64,000 nucleotides of DNA from Polaribacter sp. BM10 (GCF_002005425.1 NZ_CP019704.1:3076001-3140000), one strand, 5' to 3'; shown: positions 51,304 through 61,513, counted from the stretch's first letter. Translations and numbers: made by a program. The notes: generated by a model from the letters alone, not told the origin.

Positions 51304-51397
51304 TTTTAAAATTTAGAAATATTCAAATATACTCAAAACGAAACATTTAACTTTACGATAAAAATTGTAAATTCGCAATCCAAGAAAAGAGTAGAAG

Positions 51398-52474
51398 ATG
51401 TTAGATAAATTAAGAATTGTTAAGCAACGTTATGATGAGGTTTCTGATTTGATTATTCAGCCAGAAATTATCATGGATCAAAAGCGTTACGCGCAATTAA
51501 TGAAAGAATATAAAGATTTAGGTGATGTAGTTAAAAAGGGTGATGAATATCAAACTTTAACAAACAACATCGAAGAAGCTAAAGAAATTTTAGCCGACGG
51601 TTCTGATGCAGAGATGAACGAAATGGCAAAGATGGAAATTGAAGAAGCTAATGTTAGAATTCCTCAATTAGAAGAGGAAATTAAAATATTACTAATACCA
51701 AAAGACCCTGAAGATTCTAAAAATGCGGTTGTAGAATTACGTGCTGGAACTGGTGGAGATGAAGCAAGTATTTTTGCTGGAGATTTATTTAGAATGTATT
51801 CTAAATATTGCGAAAGTAAAGGTTGGAAAGTTTCTACTGTAGATTATTCTGAGGGAACAAATGGTGGTTTTAAAGAAATTCAGTTTGAAGTTTCTGGTAA
51901 TGATGTTTATGGTACTTTAAAATTTGAAGCTGGTGTACATCGTGTACAAAGAGTTCCGCAAACAGAAACTCAAGGTAGAGTGCACACATCTGCAGCAACA
52001 TGTATGGTTTTTCCTGAAGCAGAAGAATTTGATGTAGAAATTAATCCGAAAGATGTAAGAATAGACTTTTTCTGTTCTTCTGGTCCTGGTGGGCAATCTG
52101 TTAACACTACTTATTCTGCAGTACGTTTAACACATATTCCTACAGGTTTAGTGGCGCAATGTCAAGATCAAAAATCGCAACATAAAAATAAAGAAAAAGC
52201 ATTTAAAGTTTTACGTTCTAGATTGTATGATATGGAGCTAGAAAAGAAAAATGCAGAAGATGCTTTAAAACGTGGTTCTATGGTTTCTTCTGGAGATAGA
52301 AGTGCAAAAATTAGAACGTATAATTATGCACAAGGTAGAGTTACAGATCATAGAATTGGTTTGTCTTTATATGATTTACCAAATATTGTAAACGGTGATA
52401 TTCAGAAAATAATTGACGAATTAATGCTTGCTGAAAATACAGAAAAGCTAAAGAGTTTAAATGACGGAATTTAA
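51398..52474 (+). CDS. prfA: Peptide chain release factor 1
   Basis: A 358-aa factor that releases the nascent chain at UAA and UAG. The catalytic GGQ is at 231-233 in '[18 protein letters not shown]'. The codon-recognition PxT tripeptide appears as Pro187-Gln188-Thr189 ('[16 protein letters not shown]'), a variant of the PAT/PVT form. '[18 protein letters not shown]' is also typical. A -7-like TAAATTCG lies 22 bp before the ATG. Monocistronic, with a terminator at 52493. Confidence 0.97.
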   Translation: MLDKLRIVKQRYDEVSDLIIQPEIIMDQKRYAQLMKEYKDLGDVVKKGDEYQTLTNNIEEAKEILADGSDAEMNEMAKMEIEEANVRIPQLEEEIKILLIPKDPEDSKNAVVELRAGTGGDEASIFAGDLFRMYSKYCESKGWKVSTVDYSEGTNGGFKEIQFEVSGNDVYGTLKFEAGVHRVQRVPQTETQGRVHTSAATCMVFPEAEEFDVEINPKDVRIDFFCSSGPGGQSVNTTYSAVRLTHIPTGLVAQCQDQKSQHKNKEKAFKVLRSRLYDMELEKKNAEDALKRGSMVSSGDRSAKIRTYNYAQGRVTDHRIGLSLYDLPNIVNGDIQKIIDELMLAENTEKLKSLNDGI

Positions 52475-52492
52475 TTTTATAGTTAATTCATA

Positions 52493-52527
52493 AAAAAAAG
52501 CCTTAGATTTAAATCTGAGGCTTTTTT
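52493..52527 (+). terminator. Terminator after prfA
   Basis: AAAAAAGCCTTAGATTT/AAATCTGAGGCTTTTTT with one G-U pair. Confidence 0.9.
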
Positions 52528-52603
52528 ATTTCAGGTATTTTTTAAATGATATGAATTAATTTAATTTTTAAGTTGAAGTTATCTTTACACAAAAACAAAT
52601 ATT

Positions 52604-52759
52604 ATGATAGCTACAAAAATTATAGGATTAACTTCTGCGTTAACAAAGAGTAAGAAAGCAAAAATAGGTTTACTTTTATTAGAGATTGCAATTATTGCAG
52701 TAGCTTATAAAAGCAATAAACAAGAAAAAGCAAGTTTAGGTACTGATGAAAGTATGTAA
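52604..52759 (+). CDS. 51-aa single-pass membrane peptide
   Basis: A short ORF with a basic start ('MIATKIIGLTSALTKSKKAK'), one hydrophobic helix ('IGLLLLEIAIIAVAYK') and a polar tail ending 'GTDESM'. It sits alone between prfA and the palindromic repeats, downstream of a terminator, so it must have its own promoter; I see no perfect -7 box. Function unknown. Confidence 0.6.
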   Translation: MIATKIIGLTSALTKSKKAKIGLLLLEIAIIAVAYKSNKQEKASLGTDESM

Positions 52760-52910
52760 AATAAAAAAGCGATTAAAGTTCATTACAAACTAATAACCGC
52801 CTTTTTCGTGTTAAACAAATATTCGTTAAAAAATCCAATAAATTATACAATTTGGGGGAATTTGATCTAATAACACTACAAAGATATAGTAGTTAAGAGT
52901 ATCTCACAAT

Positions 52911-52973
52911 CCCTGAAATCAGTGAAATTTTAGTATCCCCGAATTCAGGGATACATAACCCTGAATTCAGGTA
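52911..52973. repeat. Three tandem CCCTGAATTCAGGG-like palindromes
   Basis: The copies are CCCTGAAATCAGTGA (52911-52925), TATCCCCGAATTCAGGGATA (52934-52953) and ACCCTGAATTCAGGTA (52958-52973). The middle copy is a 20-bp palindrome with one mismatched pair; the third contains the perfect 12-mer CCTGAATTCAGG. Centres are about 26 and 22 bp apart. They lie just past the 3' end of the GH31 gene with no T-run. Confidence 0.7.
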
Positions 52974-52981
52974 TAAGTAAA

Positions 52982-55387
52982 TTAATTTCCAAATAAGTGT
53001 AATTCTGTAAACTCTTTATTTATGGTGATAGATTGATTTTTATCATTATTAATATTGTCTAGTTCAATTTCAACATTATCTATTTGAACAGATTGAATTG
53101 CAAATGGTAAATTATGAAAGTTGATTTTAAAACTATGATAGTTTGCATCAAAATCTCCAGATTTGTGTTGTTGTAAAATTAATTCTTCTTTTTTACCAGT
53201 AACTTTAAAAGTTCTTAAACTAAATCTTCCTTTCTTATAGTCGTAACCATCGTGAGCATCGTCAAATAATTGAGAGGTTTCTTTTCCTTTTTTGTAATAA
53301 ACATCTAATGTTATTTCATCAAATTCTTTTTCACCTACATATTGTTGCACAGGATATTTAGGAATAACAGCACCTTCTTTAATAAAAATGGGCATGCTAT
53401 CAATATCTGCATCTACCCACATTTCTTTACCACCTTCTACAACTTCGTTTGTCCAGAAGTTATACCATTTTCCTCTTGGTATATACATTCTTCTACCTTT
53501 TGCATTCGGTTCTATAATTGGACAAATTAAAATTTGTTCTCCGTAAACAAACTCATCACTTCTATAATGTGTCGAGGTATCTTCTTGATCGTATAAAACC
53601 AAAGATTTTAAAATAGGACTACCATCATTTATATATTTCCAAAAAGCGGTATATAAATAAGGCAGTAATTGATATCTAAGTTCCACGAATTTTCTAACAA
53701 TATCTGTTATTTCAGTTCCAAAAACCCAAGGTTCTTGATCTCCGTGATCTCCAGAAGAATGTACTCTACAAAATGCATGAAATACACCTAACTGAATCCA
53801 CCTAGCAAATAATTCTCCTTGAGGTTGTTCTGCAAAACCACCAATATCACTTCCGGCAAAAGAAAAACCAGACATTGCCATTCTTTGCGCTTGATTGTTT
53901 GCAATTGCTAAATGTTCCCAAGTTGCAACATTATCTCCCATCCAAGTAGATGTGTAACGTTGTGCACCAGAATATGCAGATCTTGTAATTACAAAAGGTC
54001 TTTTTGGATATGCATATTTTTTTAAACCATGGTAAGTTGCACGTGCCATTTGTGTACCATAAATATTGTGTGCTTTTCTATGAGAACAAGGGTTGCCATC
54101 ATAATCATGACGTACATCATTTGGAAAAGATTTGTTAGGAACATCCATTACTGCAGGTTCGTTCATATCATTCCAAACTCCTTTTACACCAATATCTTCT
54201 ATCAATTCTTTAAACAAACCAGACCACCATTCTCTAACTTCTGGCTTTGTATAATCAGGAAAATAACATTCACCAGGCCAAACTTTACCTTTCATATAAG
54301 GTCCGTCTGCTCTTTTACAAAAATAATCTTTGTCTAAAGCTTCTTTAAAAACGTCATATTCTAAATCTATTTTAATTCCTGGATCTATAATTACAACAGT
54401 TTTAAAACCATCGTCTTCTAATTCTTTCACCATTCTCTTAGGATCTGGAAAATGATTTTTATCCCAAGTAAAACATCTAAAACCATCCATATAATCGATG
54501 TCTAAATAAATCGCATCACAAGGAATTTGTAAATCTCTAAATGTTTTTGTGATTTGTTTTACATTACTTTCTGGGTAATAACTCCATTTACATTGATGAA
54601 AACCTAATGCCCATAATGGTGGTAATGCATGTGGTTTACCTGTTAAATCTGTATAATTTTTAACAACATCATCCATTTTTGGTCCGTAGATAAAATAATA
54701 ATTCATTTCACCACCTTGCGCCCAAAAACTTGCTACATTTCTTCTTTCATGTGCAAAGTCAAAATGAGTTTTAAAAGTATTGTCAAAGAAAACTCCGTAA
54801 GATTTGTTGTCTTGTATTGCTGTATAAAACGGAATTGCTTTATAAATAGGATCTGTGTTTTTACCGAAAGCATAAGAATCTGTTGCCCAATTTTCGAAAC
54901 GTTTTCCTTTTAAATTTACTTCTACAGGTTTGTCACCTAAACCATAAAAGCTTTCTCCTTTTTGGCAGATTTTACTCATTTTTACAATGTCGCCACCAAA
55001 CTCGTAGCTTTCTTCCCAATGAAAACCAATTTCGTCTTCATTAATAAGTTTATTATCAAGAGCATCGAATAATTTTACTTGTAAACTTAGTTTTTCTACT
55101 TTACAGATAAGTTTAGATGTTGTAATGATATAATTTTTTTCATCTTCTGATACATCTAAAAAACTATATCCTCTGCTAGCGTGTATAGTAATACCATAAG
55201 AAAAATCATTTTCGAACTTACCAGTTGTACTGTATCGAAAACGAATTACACTGTCTCTAACAACAGTAACTTGTAAAACAACACCATTTTTTGTGTTAAA
55301 ATAAAGTGTATCTACATCCTTTTGGTAACTTATTATTTCTGATGGAAATAAATTCCCTTTCTGTTCTAATTCTGTATTAACAATCAT
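52982..55387 (-). CDS. Glycoside hydrolase family 31 (alpha-glucosidase)
   Basis: An 801-aa protein with an N-terminal beta-sandwich (about 1-240), then a (beta/alpha)8 barrel with 'GFHQCKWSYYPE', 'IPCDAIYLDIDYMDGFRCFTWD', the nucleophile region 'GVWNDMNEPAVMD', 'RSAYSGAQRYTSTWMGDN' and 'GGFAEQP...RWIQLGVFHAFCRVHS'. Beta-sandwich C-terminal domains follow. It has no signal peptide, so it should act on cytoplasmic alpha-glucans or maltodextrins. It is downstream of glgB, separated by 275 bp with a possible terminator, and is functionally linked to the glycogen operon. Confidence 0.95.
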   Translation of the reverse strand: MIVNTELEQKGNLFPSEIISYQKDVDTLYFNTKNGVVLQVTVVRDSVIRFRYSTTGKFENDFSYGITIHASRGYSFLDVSEDEKNYIITTSKLICKVEKLSLQVKLFDALDNKLINEDEIGFHWEESYEFGGDIVKMSKICQKGESFYGLGDKPVEVNLKGKRFENWATDSYAFGKNTDPIYKAIPFYTAIQDNKSYGVFFDNTFKTHFDFAHERRNVASFWAQGGEMNYYFIYGPKMDDVVKNYTDLTGKPHALPPLWALGFHQCKWSYYPESNVKQITKTFRDLQIPCDAIYLDIDYMDGFRCFTWDKNHFPDPKRMVKELEDDGFKTVVIIDPGIKIDLEYDVFKEALDKDYFCKRADGPYMKGKVWPGECYFPDYTKPEVREWWSGLFKELIEDIGVKGVWNDMNEPAVMDVPNKSFPNDVRHDYDGNPCSHRKAHNIYGTQMARATYHGLKKYAYPKRPFVITRSAYSGAQRYTSTWMGDNVATWEHLAIANNQAQRMAMSGFSFAGSDIGGFAEQPQGELFARWIQLGVFHAFCRVHSSGDHGDQEPWVFGTEITDIVRKFVELRYQLLPYLYTAFWKYINDGSPILKSLVLYDQEDTSTHYRSDEFVYGEQILICPIIEPNAKGRRMYIPRGKWYNFWTNEVVEGGKEMWVDADIDSMPIFIKEGAVIPKYPVQQYVGEKEFDEITLDVYYKKGKETSQLFDDAHDGYDYKKGRFSLRTFKVTGKKEELILQQHKSGDFDANYHSFKINFHNLPFAIQSVQIDNVEIELDNINNDKNQSITINKEFTELHLFGN

Positions 55388-55603
55388 AATCTTGGTTGTT
55401 TAAATATTCATTCAAAAATCGTTAAAGTTTTAGATTTTTTAGTAATAAAAATGTTATTTCTACGATAACGTTTAAGTCTGTGTTAAAAACAAAAATATTA
55501 CTTATTTATTTAAAAATTAGGCAAATATGATTTCTTTTGAATGTTAAGAAAAGAATTTTTAAAGTCTTAAAAATGACGTTTATTTTTGTGAAGTTTAAAA
55601 TTT

Positions 55604-55651
55604 TAATCCTCTTTTTTTATGATACTATTAGTATTTTTATAAAGAGGATTT
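55604..55651 (-). terminator. Likely terminator after glgB
   Basis: AATCCTCTTT/AAAGAGGATT arms with a nested ATACTATTAGTAT inverted repeat in a long loop, and T-rich flanks. Confidence 0.6.
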
Positions 55652-55662
55652 AGATTTTAAGT

Positions 55663-57570
55663 TTATTTAAATTTGAAAGCTAACATACTTAGCGGAGGTA
55701 AGTTTAATTCGATTGAATTTAATCTATTATTCCAACTTTTTTTGTTAGATTTTAGTTTAACGTTTTTGTAATTATTGGTTCCATTAAAAATTTGATTATC
55801 ACTATTAAAAACTTCTTTTAATGTACCCGATTTAGGCAAGCCAATTCTGTAATTTTCTCTAGGAACAGGTGTTAGGTTTAAAACAATTATTACATCATTT
55901 TTTGGTTCGTTTCCTTTTCTGATAAAAGAAAGTACAGAATTCTCATGATCGCCATGATCTATCCATTCGAAACCTTCAAACGAAAATTGTTTTTGATGTA
56001 AAGCTGGTTCTGTTTTGTAAAATAAGTTTAGTTCTTTAACCAGATTTTGAACACCTTTATGAACATCATATTCTAATAAATGCCAATCTAAACTTCCGTT
56101 AAAATTCCATTCACTTGTTTGACCAAATTCTGCACCTTGAAATAAAAGTTTGGTTCCTGGATGTGTATACATAAAACTATATAATAGTCTTAAGTTGGCA
56201 AACTTTTGCCACTCATCACCAGGCATTTTCTCTACAATTGCTTTTTTTCCGTAAACAACTTCGTCATGTGAAAGGGGTAACATAAAGTTTTCTGTAAATG
56301 CATAATTTAAGCTAAAGGTTAAATCATTTTGATGATGTTTTCTATAAATTGGTTCTTTCGCAAAATAGTCTAAAGAATCATGCATCCAACCCATCATCCA
56401 TTTCATTCCAAAACCTAAGCCATCAGAAAAAACAGGACTAGAAACTTTAGGAAATGATGTTGATTCTTCTGCAATTGTTTGCACATCTGGGTAGTTTTCG
56501 TAAACTGCAACATTCATTTCTTTAATAAATGCAATTGCTTCTAAGTTTTCTCTACCACCAAATTCATTAGGTTCCCATTCGCCATCTTTTCTAGAATAAT
56601 CTAAAAATAACATGGATGCTACAGCGTCTACTCTTAAACCGTCTGCATGATATTGATCTAACCAAAACAATGCATTGCTTATTAAGAAAGACTTTACTTC
56701 ATTTCTTCCGTAGTTAAAAATTAAACTTTTCCAGTCTTGATGATATCCTTTTCTAACATCTGGATGTTCGTATAAATTAGAGCCATCAAAAAATCCTAAA
56801 CCATGTGCATCCGAAGGAAAATGAGACGGAACCCAATCTAAAATTACACCAATATTATTTTCGTGAAATTTATCTACTAAATATTTAAATTCATCAGGAT
56901 AACCAAATCTAGATGTTGGCGCAAAATAACCTGTTAATTGATATCCCCAACTCGGATCATAAGGATATTCCATTATCGGCATAAATTCTACGTGTGTAAA
57001 ATTCATTTCTACTACGTAATTTACCAATTCTTCGGCCAATTCATTATAACTTAAAAATCGATTTTCTTCAATTTTTTGTTTCCAAGAGTTTAAATGAACT
57101 TCGTAAACGGAATAAGGAGCGTTTAACGCGTTATTTTCTTTACGAGATTTCATCCATTTCTTATCTTTCCAAGAATAATTATCTTCCCAAACTATTGATG
57201 CCGTTTTTGGTGGATGCTCGCATCTTCGAGCATAAGGGTCTGCTTTTTCTGTTACAATATTGTTATTGTTACTTTGTATTTTATATTTGTAAACACTTCC
57301 TTTTTCTACAAAAGGGATAAAGCCTTCCCAAATACCACTAGAATCCCATCTTACATTTAATTGATGTTCTTTGTCGTTCCAATAATTAAAATCTCCTACA
57401 ACAGAAACTTCTTTAGCACTTGGTGCCCAAACTGCAAAATAGGTGCCAGTTATACCATCTACTGTAGTAATGTGCGAGCCAAATTTTTCATATAATCTGT
57501 AATGCTTACCAGCTTTAAATAAATTAATATCAAAATCTGAAAATAGTGAATGTGCTATAACTTTAGACAT
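55663..57570 (-). CDS. glgB: 1,4-alpha-glucan branching enzyme
   Basis: A 635-aa GH13 enzyme that introduces alpha-1,6 branches into glycogen. The N-terminal CBM48 domain (about 30-130) has 'YFAVWAPSAKEVSVVGDFNYW'. The catalytic barrel has 'HVEFMPIMEYPYDPSWGYQLTGYFAPTSRFG', 'HADGLRVDAVASML' (nucleophile Asp), 'TIAEESTSFP' (acid Glu) and 'LSHDEVVYGK'. The C-terminal all-beta domain is complete. It starts 34 nt after glgC in the glgA-glgC-glgB order. Confidence 0.97.
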   Translation of the reverse strand: MSKVIAHSLFSDFDINLFKAGKHYRLYEKFGSHITTVDGITGTYFAVWAPSAKEVSVVGDFNYWNDKEHQLNVRWDSSGIWEGFIPFVEKGSVYKYKIQSNNNNIVTEKADPYARRCEHPPKTASIVWEDNYSWKDKKWMKSRKENNALNAPYSVYEVHLNSWKQKIEENRFLSYNELAEELVNYVVEMNFTHVEFMPIMEYPYDPSWGYQLTGYFAPTSRFGYPDEFKYLVDKFHENNIGVILDWVPSHFPSDAHGLGFFDGSNLYEHPDVRKGYHQDWKSLIFNYGRNEVKSFLISNALFWLDQYHADGLRVDAVASMLFLDYSRKDGEWEPNEFGGRENLEAIAFIKEMNVAVYENYPDVQTIAEESTSFPKVSSPVFSDGLGFGMKWMMGWMHDSLDYFAKEPIYRKHHQNDLTFSLNYAFTENFMLPLSHDEVVYGKKAIVEKMPGDEWQKFANLRLLYSFMYTHPGTKLLFQGAEFGQTSEWNFNGSLDWHLLEYDVHKGVQNLVKELNLFYKTEPALHQKQFSFEGFEWIDHGDHENSVLSFIRKGNEPKNDVIIVLNLTPVPRENYRIGLPKSGTLKEVFNSDNQIFNGTNNYKNVKLKSNKKSWNNRLNSIELNLPPLSMLAFKFK

Positions 57571-57603
57571 GTAATGCTTTTAAAAATTGAAAATAATCAG
57601 ATA

Positions 57604-58866
57604 TTAAATTACTGTTCCTTTAGGTATAATTGCACCTTTTTTAACAACAACAATTCCTTCTTTAATTTGATAAGTTTCTGTTTCGATATCTTCTAAATGT
57701 GGTCCGCCATTAATTTTAGTGTCATCACCAATTCGACAGTTTTTATCTATAATACAATTGTTAATTGTACACCTGTCTCCAATACCAACTTGATTTTCGA
57801 TATTATTTTTTTTGATCTCTTCTAAAGATTCGTAAAAGTCGTTACCCATCATGTAAGTGTTTGTAACGATTGTCTCTTTACCAATTCTAGAACGAATACC
57901 AATTACAGATTTTTCTATTTTTTCTGCATTTATTATACATCCATCAGCAATTATTGTTTTGTTAAGCTTTGTATTAGAAATTTTAGATGTTGGTAAAATT
58001 CTTGCTCTTGTATAAACTCTGTTTTCGTCGTATAAATTAAACTTAGGCAAATCGTCGGTTAGTCCTAAGTTTGCTTCGAAAAACGAATCAATGTTTCCTA
58101 TATCTGTCCAATAACCTTCATAAGGATAACTCATTGTTTTGTGTTCTCCAATTGCTTGCGGAATTATTTCTTTACCGAAATCGATAGTATCTGGGTTGGC
58201 CATTAATTCTACCAATAATTCTCTATTAAAAATATAAATTCCCATGGATGCTAGGTAATTTCTACCTTCATCCTTCATTTCATCACTCACATCAGACGTC
58301 CAATCTGGTAAAAGCTCTGCGTTTGGTTTTTCTATAAAAGAAGTTATTGTGTTGTTTTCATCTGTTTTTAAAATACCAAAAGAAGTTGCGTCTTTAGCAT
58401 TTACTGGATATGTTGCTATCGATATTTTTGCGCCACTTTCTTCGTGTTTAGCAATCATATCTCTAAAATCCATATTATATAATTGATCTCCTGATAAAAT
58501 TAAAGCATATTTAAAATCGTGTTCTAAAAAATGATGCATGCTTTGTCTTACAGCATCGGCAGTTCCTTGAAACCATTTATCACTTTCCATGGTTTGTTCT
58601 GCTGCTAAAACATCTACAAAAGCAGAACTGAAAAAGCTAAAATGATATGTATTTTTTATGTGCTGATTTAAAGAAGCAGAGTTAAACTGAGTTAAAACAT
58701 ACATTCTTTTAATATCTGCATTTATACAATTTGAGATAGGAATATCTACCAAACGGTATTTTCCTGCAATTGGTACAGCAGGTTTAGATCTATCTTTAGT
58801 TAAAGGATACAATCTAGAACCTTGACCACCTCCTAAAATAATTCCAAGTACTTTGTCGTTTATCAT
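57604..58866 (-). CDS. glgC: Glucose-1-phosphate adenylyltransferase
   Basis: A 420-aa enzyme making ADP-glucose, the committed step of glycogen synthesis. 'GIILGGGQGSRLYPLTKDRSKPAVPIAGKYRLVDIPISNC' is the nucleotide and regulatory-site signature. 'GTADAVRQSMHHF' and 'ALILSGDQLYNMD' complete the catalytic domain. A left-handed beta-helix follows from about residue 300. It starts 4 nt after the glgA stop, so the two are tightly coupled. Confidence 0.97.
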   Translation of the reverse strand: MINDKVLGIILGGGQGSRLYPLTKDRSKPAVPIAGKYRLVDIPISNCINADIKRMYVLTQFNSASLNQHIKNTYHFSFFSSAFVDVLAAEQTMESDKWFQGTADAVRQSMHHFLEHDFKYALILSGDQLYNMDFRDMIAKHEESGAKISIATYPVNAKDATSFGILKTDENNTITSFIEKPNAELLPDWTSDVSDEMKDEGRNYLASMGIYIFNRELLVELMANPDTIDFGKEIIPQAIGEHKTMSYPYEGYWTDIGNIDSFFEANLGLTDDLPKFNLYDENRVYTRARILPTSKISNTKLNKTIIADGCIINAEKIEKSVIGIRSRIGKETIVTNTYMMGNDFYESLEEIKKNNIENQVGIGDRCTINNCIIDKNCRIGDDTKINGGPHLEDIETETYQIKEGIVVVKKGAIIPKGTVI

Positions 58867-58870
58867 TTGT

Positions 58871-60271
58871 TTAATTTTTTAAAGAATTATATAAATTGAC
58901 ATATTCTTTAGCCGAATTGCCCCAAGAATGGTCTATTTGCATTATATTTTGAATGTTATTATTAAATGTTTTTTTGTCTTTATAAAAGTCTGTAGCTCTT
59001 AAAATAGCATTGGTAACATTAGAAACTGTTACGCCTTTATGACAAATTCCGAAACCATTTTGATCTTTAATATCTACAACTGTATCTTTTAAACCACCAA
59101 TGGCGTTTACCACAGGCACAGTGCCGTATTGTAAAGAGTACATTTGATTAAGACCACAAGGTTCTACGCGAGATGGCATTAATAAAAAATCTGCAGCAGC
59201 ATAAATTATATGTGCTAATTTTTCATCATAACCAATAAATGTATTAAAGTTATTTTTAGGTATCTTATTAAGTTTTTCTTCGGTTCCTTTATGGCCAGAA
59301 CCTAATAAAAATATAGAAATATTATTATTGGATAATGCCTTTGTGAAAATCTCTGGGAATAAATCTGCACCTTTTTCACCAACTAAACGTCCAATAAATG
59401 CAAATAAAGGTTTATCAATATCTAAATTATATTTATCACAAATCCATTTTTTATTAGCTAGTTTTCCTTTTTGGGCATTTTCAATAGTATAATTTTCTAT
59501 TAAACGATTGTCTGTATTAGTGTTCCAAACATCGGTGTCGATTCCGTTTAATATACCGATACATTTTTTACTTTCATGACTTAACAATGCCTCTAAGCCA
59601 TTGGCATTATTTTTTAATTCTTCCATATAAGAAGGTGATACCGTTGTAACTTTCCACGCACATTTAATTGCAGCCGCTAACGGATTTATACTTCCGTCCC
59701 AATCTAAAAGACCAACTTTTGTAAAATCGAACGGAGGAATTAAATTTACTTTATCATGAGAAAACCAACCTTGGTATTGTGCATTATGAATAGTTAAAAT
59801 GGTTGGCGTATCTTTTAAAGCTATGTATTTATGACATTGCGAAACCATAAAAGGAATTAATCCTGTGTGGTGATCATGAACGTGCAGAATATCTGGTTTA
59901 TTATCTATGGATAAAATCCAGTCTAAAGTTGCAATTTGAAACGCTAAAAAACGATTTGTATCATCATTAGAATAAACGTATTCTTTATAAGTTAAATCTG
60001 GTATGTCAATAAAAAAAACATCAAAACCTAAATCATTGTCTTTAAGTTTTAAAACCTTAAAGTTGTAATAATTGTGTTCTAATGCGATAAAATTTTCATG
60101 AATTTTATCAAAAGAATTTTCTTTAGTAAACTTATTATTGTAAAAAGGCATTACCACATTACTGGTAGTGCCTATTTCTTTTTGGTACTTTGGTAAAGCA
60201 CCTACAACATCTGCGAGACCACCTACTTTTGCAATAGGAAAGCACTCTGCACTAATATGTAGTATATTCAA
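58871..60271 (-). CDS. glgA: Glycogen synthase (GT5)
   Basis: A 466-aa ADP-glucose glucosyltransferase with a GT-B fold. The ADP-glucose-binding KxGGL motif is Lys15 in 'KVGGLADVVGALPKYQ'. 'HDHHTGLIPFMV', 'NIHNAQYQGWF'-like sequence and the C-terminal 'MPSRVEPCGLNQMYSLQYGTVPVVNAIGGL' are intact. The start must be the TTG at 60271: a TAA lies two codons upstream and the conserved N-terminus begins right after it. It is the first gene of glgA-glgC-glgB; the upstream region to 60401 shows no clear consensus promoter. Confidence 0.96.
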   Translation of the reverse strand: MNILHISAECFPIAKVGGLADVVGALPKYQKEIGTTSNVVMPFYNNKFTKENSFDKIHENFIALEHNYYNFKVLKLKDNDLGFDVFFIDIPDLTYKEYVYSNDDTNRFLAFQIATLDWILSIDNKPDILHVHDHHTGLIPFMVSQCHKYIALKDTPTILTIHNAQYQGWFSHDKVNLIPPFDFTKVGLLDWDGSINPLAAAIKCAWKVTTVSPSYMEELKNNANGLEALLSHESKKCIGILNGIDTDVWNTNTDNRLIENYTIENAQKGKLANKKWICDKYNLDIDKPLFAFIGRLVGEKGADLFPEIFTKALSNNNISIFLLGSGHKGTEEKLNKIPKNNFNTFIGYDEKLAHIIYAAADFLLMPSRVEPCGLNQMYSLQYGTVPVVNAIGGLKDTVVDIKDQNGFGICHKGVTVSNVTNAILRATDFYKDKKTFNNNIQNIMQIDHSWGNSAKEYVNLYNSLKN

Positions 60272-60401
60272 AACTTATTTAGTTGATTAGTTCTTAAAGT
60301 TACAAAATATAAGTAGAACTATAAATTTTGAATGCAAAAATTAATATTAATCTAATAATCAGTTATTTAATTTATATTTATCTCAATTTAACTAATTTTA
60401 A

Positions 60402-60986
60402 TTACGAATTTCTTTGTTTATTAATTTCGTCTTGTAATTCTCTTCTAAGTTTTTGTTCTCTTTCAATAGATTTTTTTCTATGTTTTTCATATTCAGATTC
60501 TACCTCTATAAGATCACTTTTAGCTTTTTTAGTAAGTATGTTGTTTCTAGTGTATTTAAATATAAAATAGGCTAGACTTAGTAATAAGACAAGTATGATT
60601 GTCCATAATATTAGGTTGTACGTTGTTTTACTAACTTGGGCCCCTAATAAAGATATAGAACCTTCTTTTTTTATTGCAGTTGCTAACTTGTTTTTTGTAT
60701 CGTTAAGCGTTTCTAAAGTTTTTTTTGTGTTTTCTCTTTCTGTATTTAAAAGTCCGTTCTTTTCGATTACTAATTCTTTAGAATTTTTAAGAGAATCTAA
60801 AACATTTTGTTTTAACTGTAAAAACTTGTCTTTACTTATAACCTTATATGTTTGGTAAGTTGTAGAAGTTCTATATATTTTATCGAACTGCCCGCTAAGT
60901 GATGTGTCTTCTGGTTTTGTAGTTTCTTGTGCAATTGAAATTACAGTAATAAATAAAGCTGTAAGTGTTATCAGTTTTAATTTCAT
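60402..60986 (-). CDS. Secreted/membrane coiled-coil protein, unknown function
   Basis: I start it at the ATG at 60986, which gives a signal peptide ('MKLKLITLTALFITVISIAQ'); a longer frame from 61070 would run through the rplT terminator. The 194-aa product has a periplasmic helical region rich in Lys, Asn and Leu (about 30-110). One membrane helix follows ('YNLILWTIILVLLLSLAYFIF', about 125-145), then a strongly charged cytoplasmic coiled coil ('DLIEVESEYEKHRKKSIEREQKL...'). I recall similar proteins mislabelled as tRNA methyltransferases; no such domain is present. Confidence 0.8.
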   Translation of the reverse strand: MKLKLITLTALFITVISIAQETTKPEDTSLSGQFDKIYRTSTTYQTYKVISKDKFLQLKQNVLDSLKNSKELVIEKNGLLNTERENTKKTLETLNDTKNKLATAIKKEGSISLLGAQVSKTTYNLILWTIILVLLLSLAYFIFKYTRNNILTKKAKSDLIEVESEYEKHRKKSIEREQKLRRELQDEINKQRNS

Positions 60987-61027
60987 TTTATAATATTTGG
61001 TATAATTTTTAAAATAATAAAAGTAAT

Positions 61028-61060
61028 AAAAAAACCCAAACGTATACGTTTGGGTTTTTA
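61028..61060 (-). terminator. Terminator of thrS-infC-rpmI-rplT block
   Basis: Perfect palindrome AAAAACCCAAACGTA/TACGTTTGGGTTTTT just downstream of rplT. Confidence 0.93.
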
Positions 61061-61081
61061 TTATAAGCAAGTAATTTATAT

Positions 61082-61426
61082 TTATTTAATTTTCTCTACA
61101 ACTGCCTTAAAAGCGTCTGGGTTGTTAACAGCTAAATCAGCTAAAACCTTACGGTTTAATTCGATATTATTAGCTTTTACTTTCCCCATAAACTGAGAGT
61201 AAGACATTCCGTGTAAACGAGCTGCAGCGTTAATACGTACAATCCATAAAGAACGGAAGTTTCTCTTATTGTTTTTACGGTCACGGTATGCATAAAGCAT
61301 TCCTTTTTCAACCGCATTTTTTGCTACTGTGTAAACGTTTTTTCTACGTCCGAAGTAACCTTTTGCTGCCTTCAAGATTTTTTTTCTTCTTTTTCTTGAG
61401 GCTACTGAATTTACTGATCTTGGCAT
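61082..61426 (-). CDS. rplT: 50S ribosomal protein L20
   Basis: A 114-aa, very basic assembly protein of the 50S subunit. It has '[42 protein letters not shown]', '[32 protein letters not shown]' and '[21 protein letters not shown]', all universal L20 features. It is last in the thrS-infC-rpmI-rplT order, 94 bp after rpmI. In E. coli L20 represses its own operon; a hairpin at 61514-61536 may have a related role here (inference). Confidence 0.98.
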   Translation of the reverse strand: MPRSVNSVASRKRRKKILKAAKGYFGRRKNVYTVAKNAVEKGMLYAYRDRKNNKRNFRSLWIVRINAAARLHGMSYSQFMGKVKANNIELNRKVLADLAVNNPDAFKAVVEKIK

Positions 61427-61513
61427 AATTTCAATGTGTTTTGTAGTAGGCGATTCTTTTCAGAATACTTTTCATATTTGGCCTAACTCCATGGTTAATA
61501 ATTAAATTCCCTG

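Noticed and set aside
54029..54337. 102-codon His/Cys/Phe-rich frame opposite the GH31 gene
   Set aside because: Antisense shadow with no domain; the GH31 frame is continuous and complete.
55448..55465. GATAACGTTT-like sequence upstream of the GH31 gene as a LacI-type maltose operator
   Set aside because: Only the central AACGTT is symmetric; the flanks do not match, so it is too weak to call.
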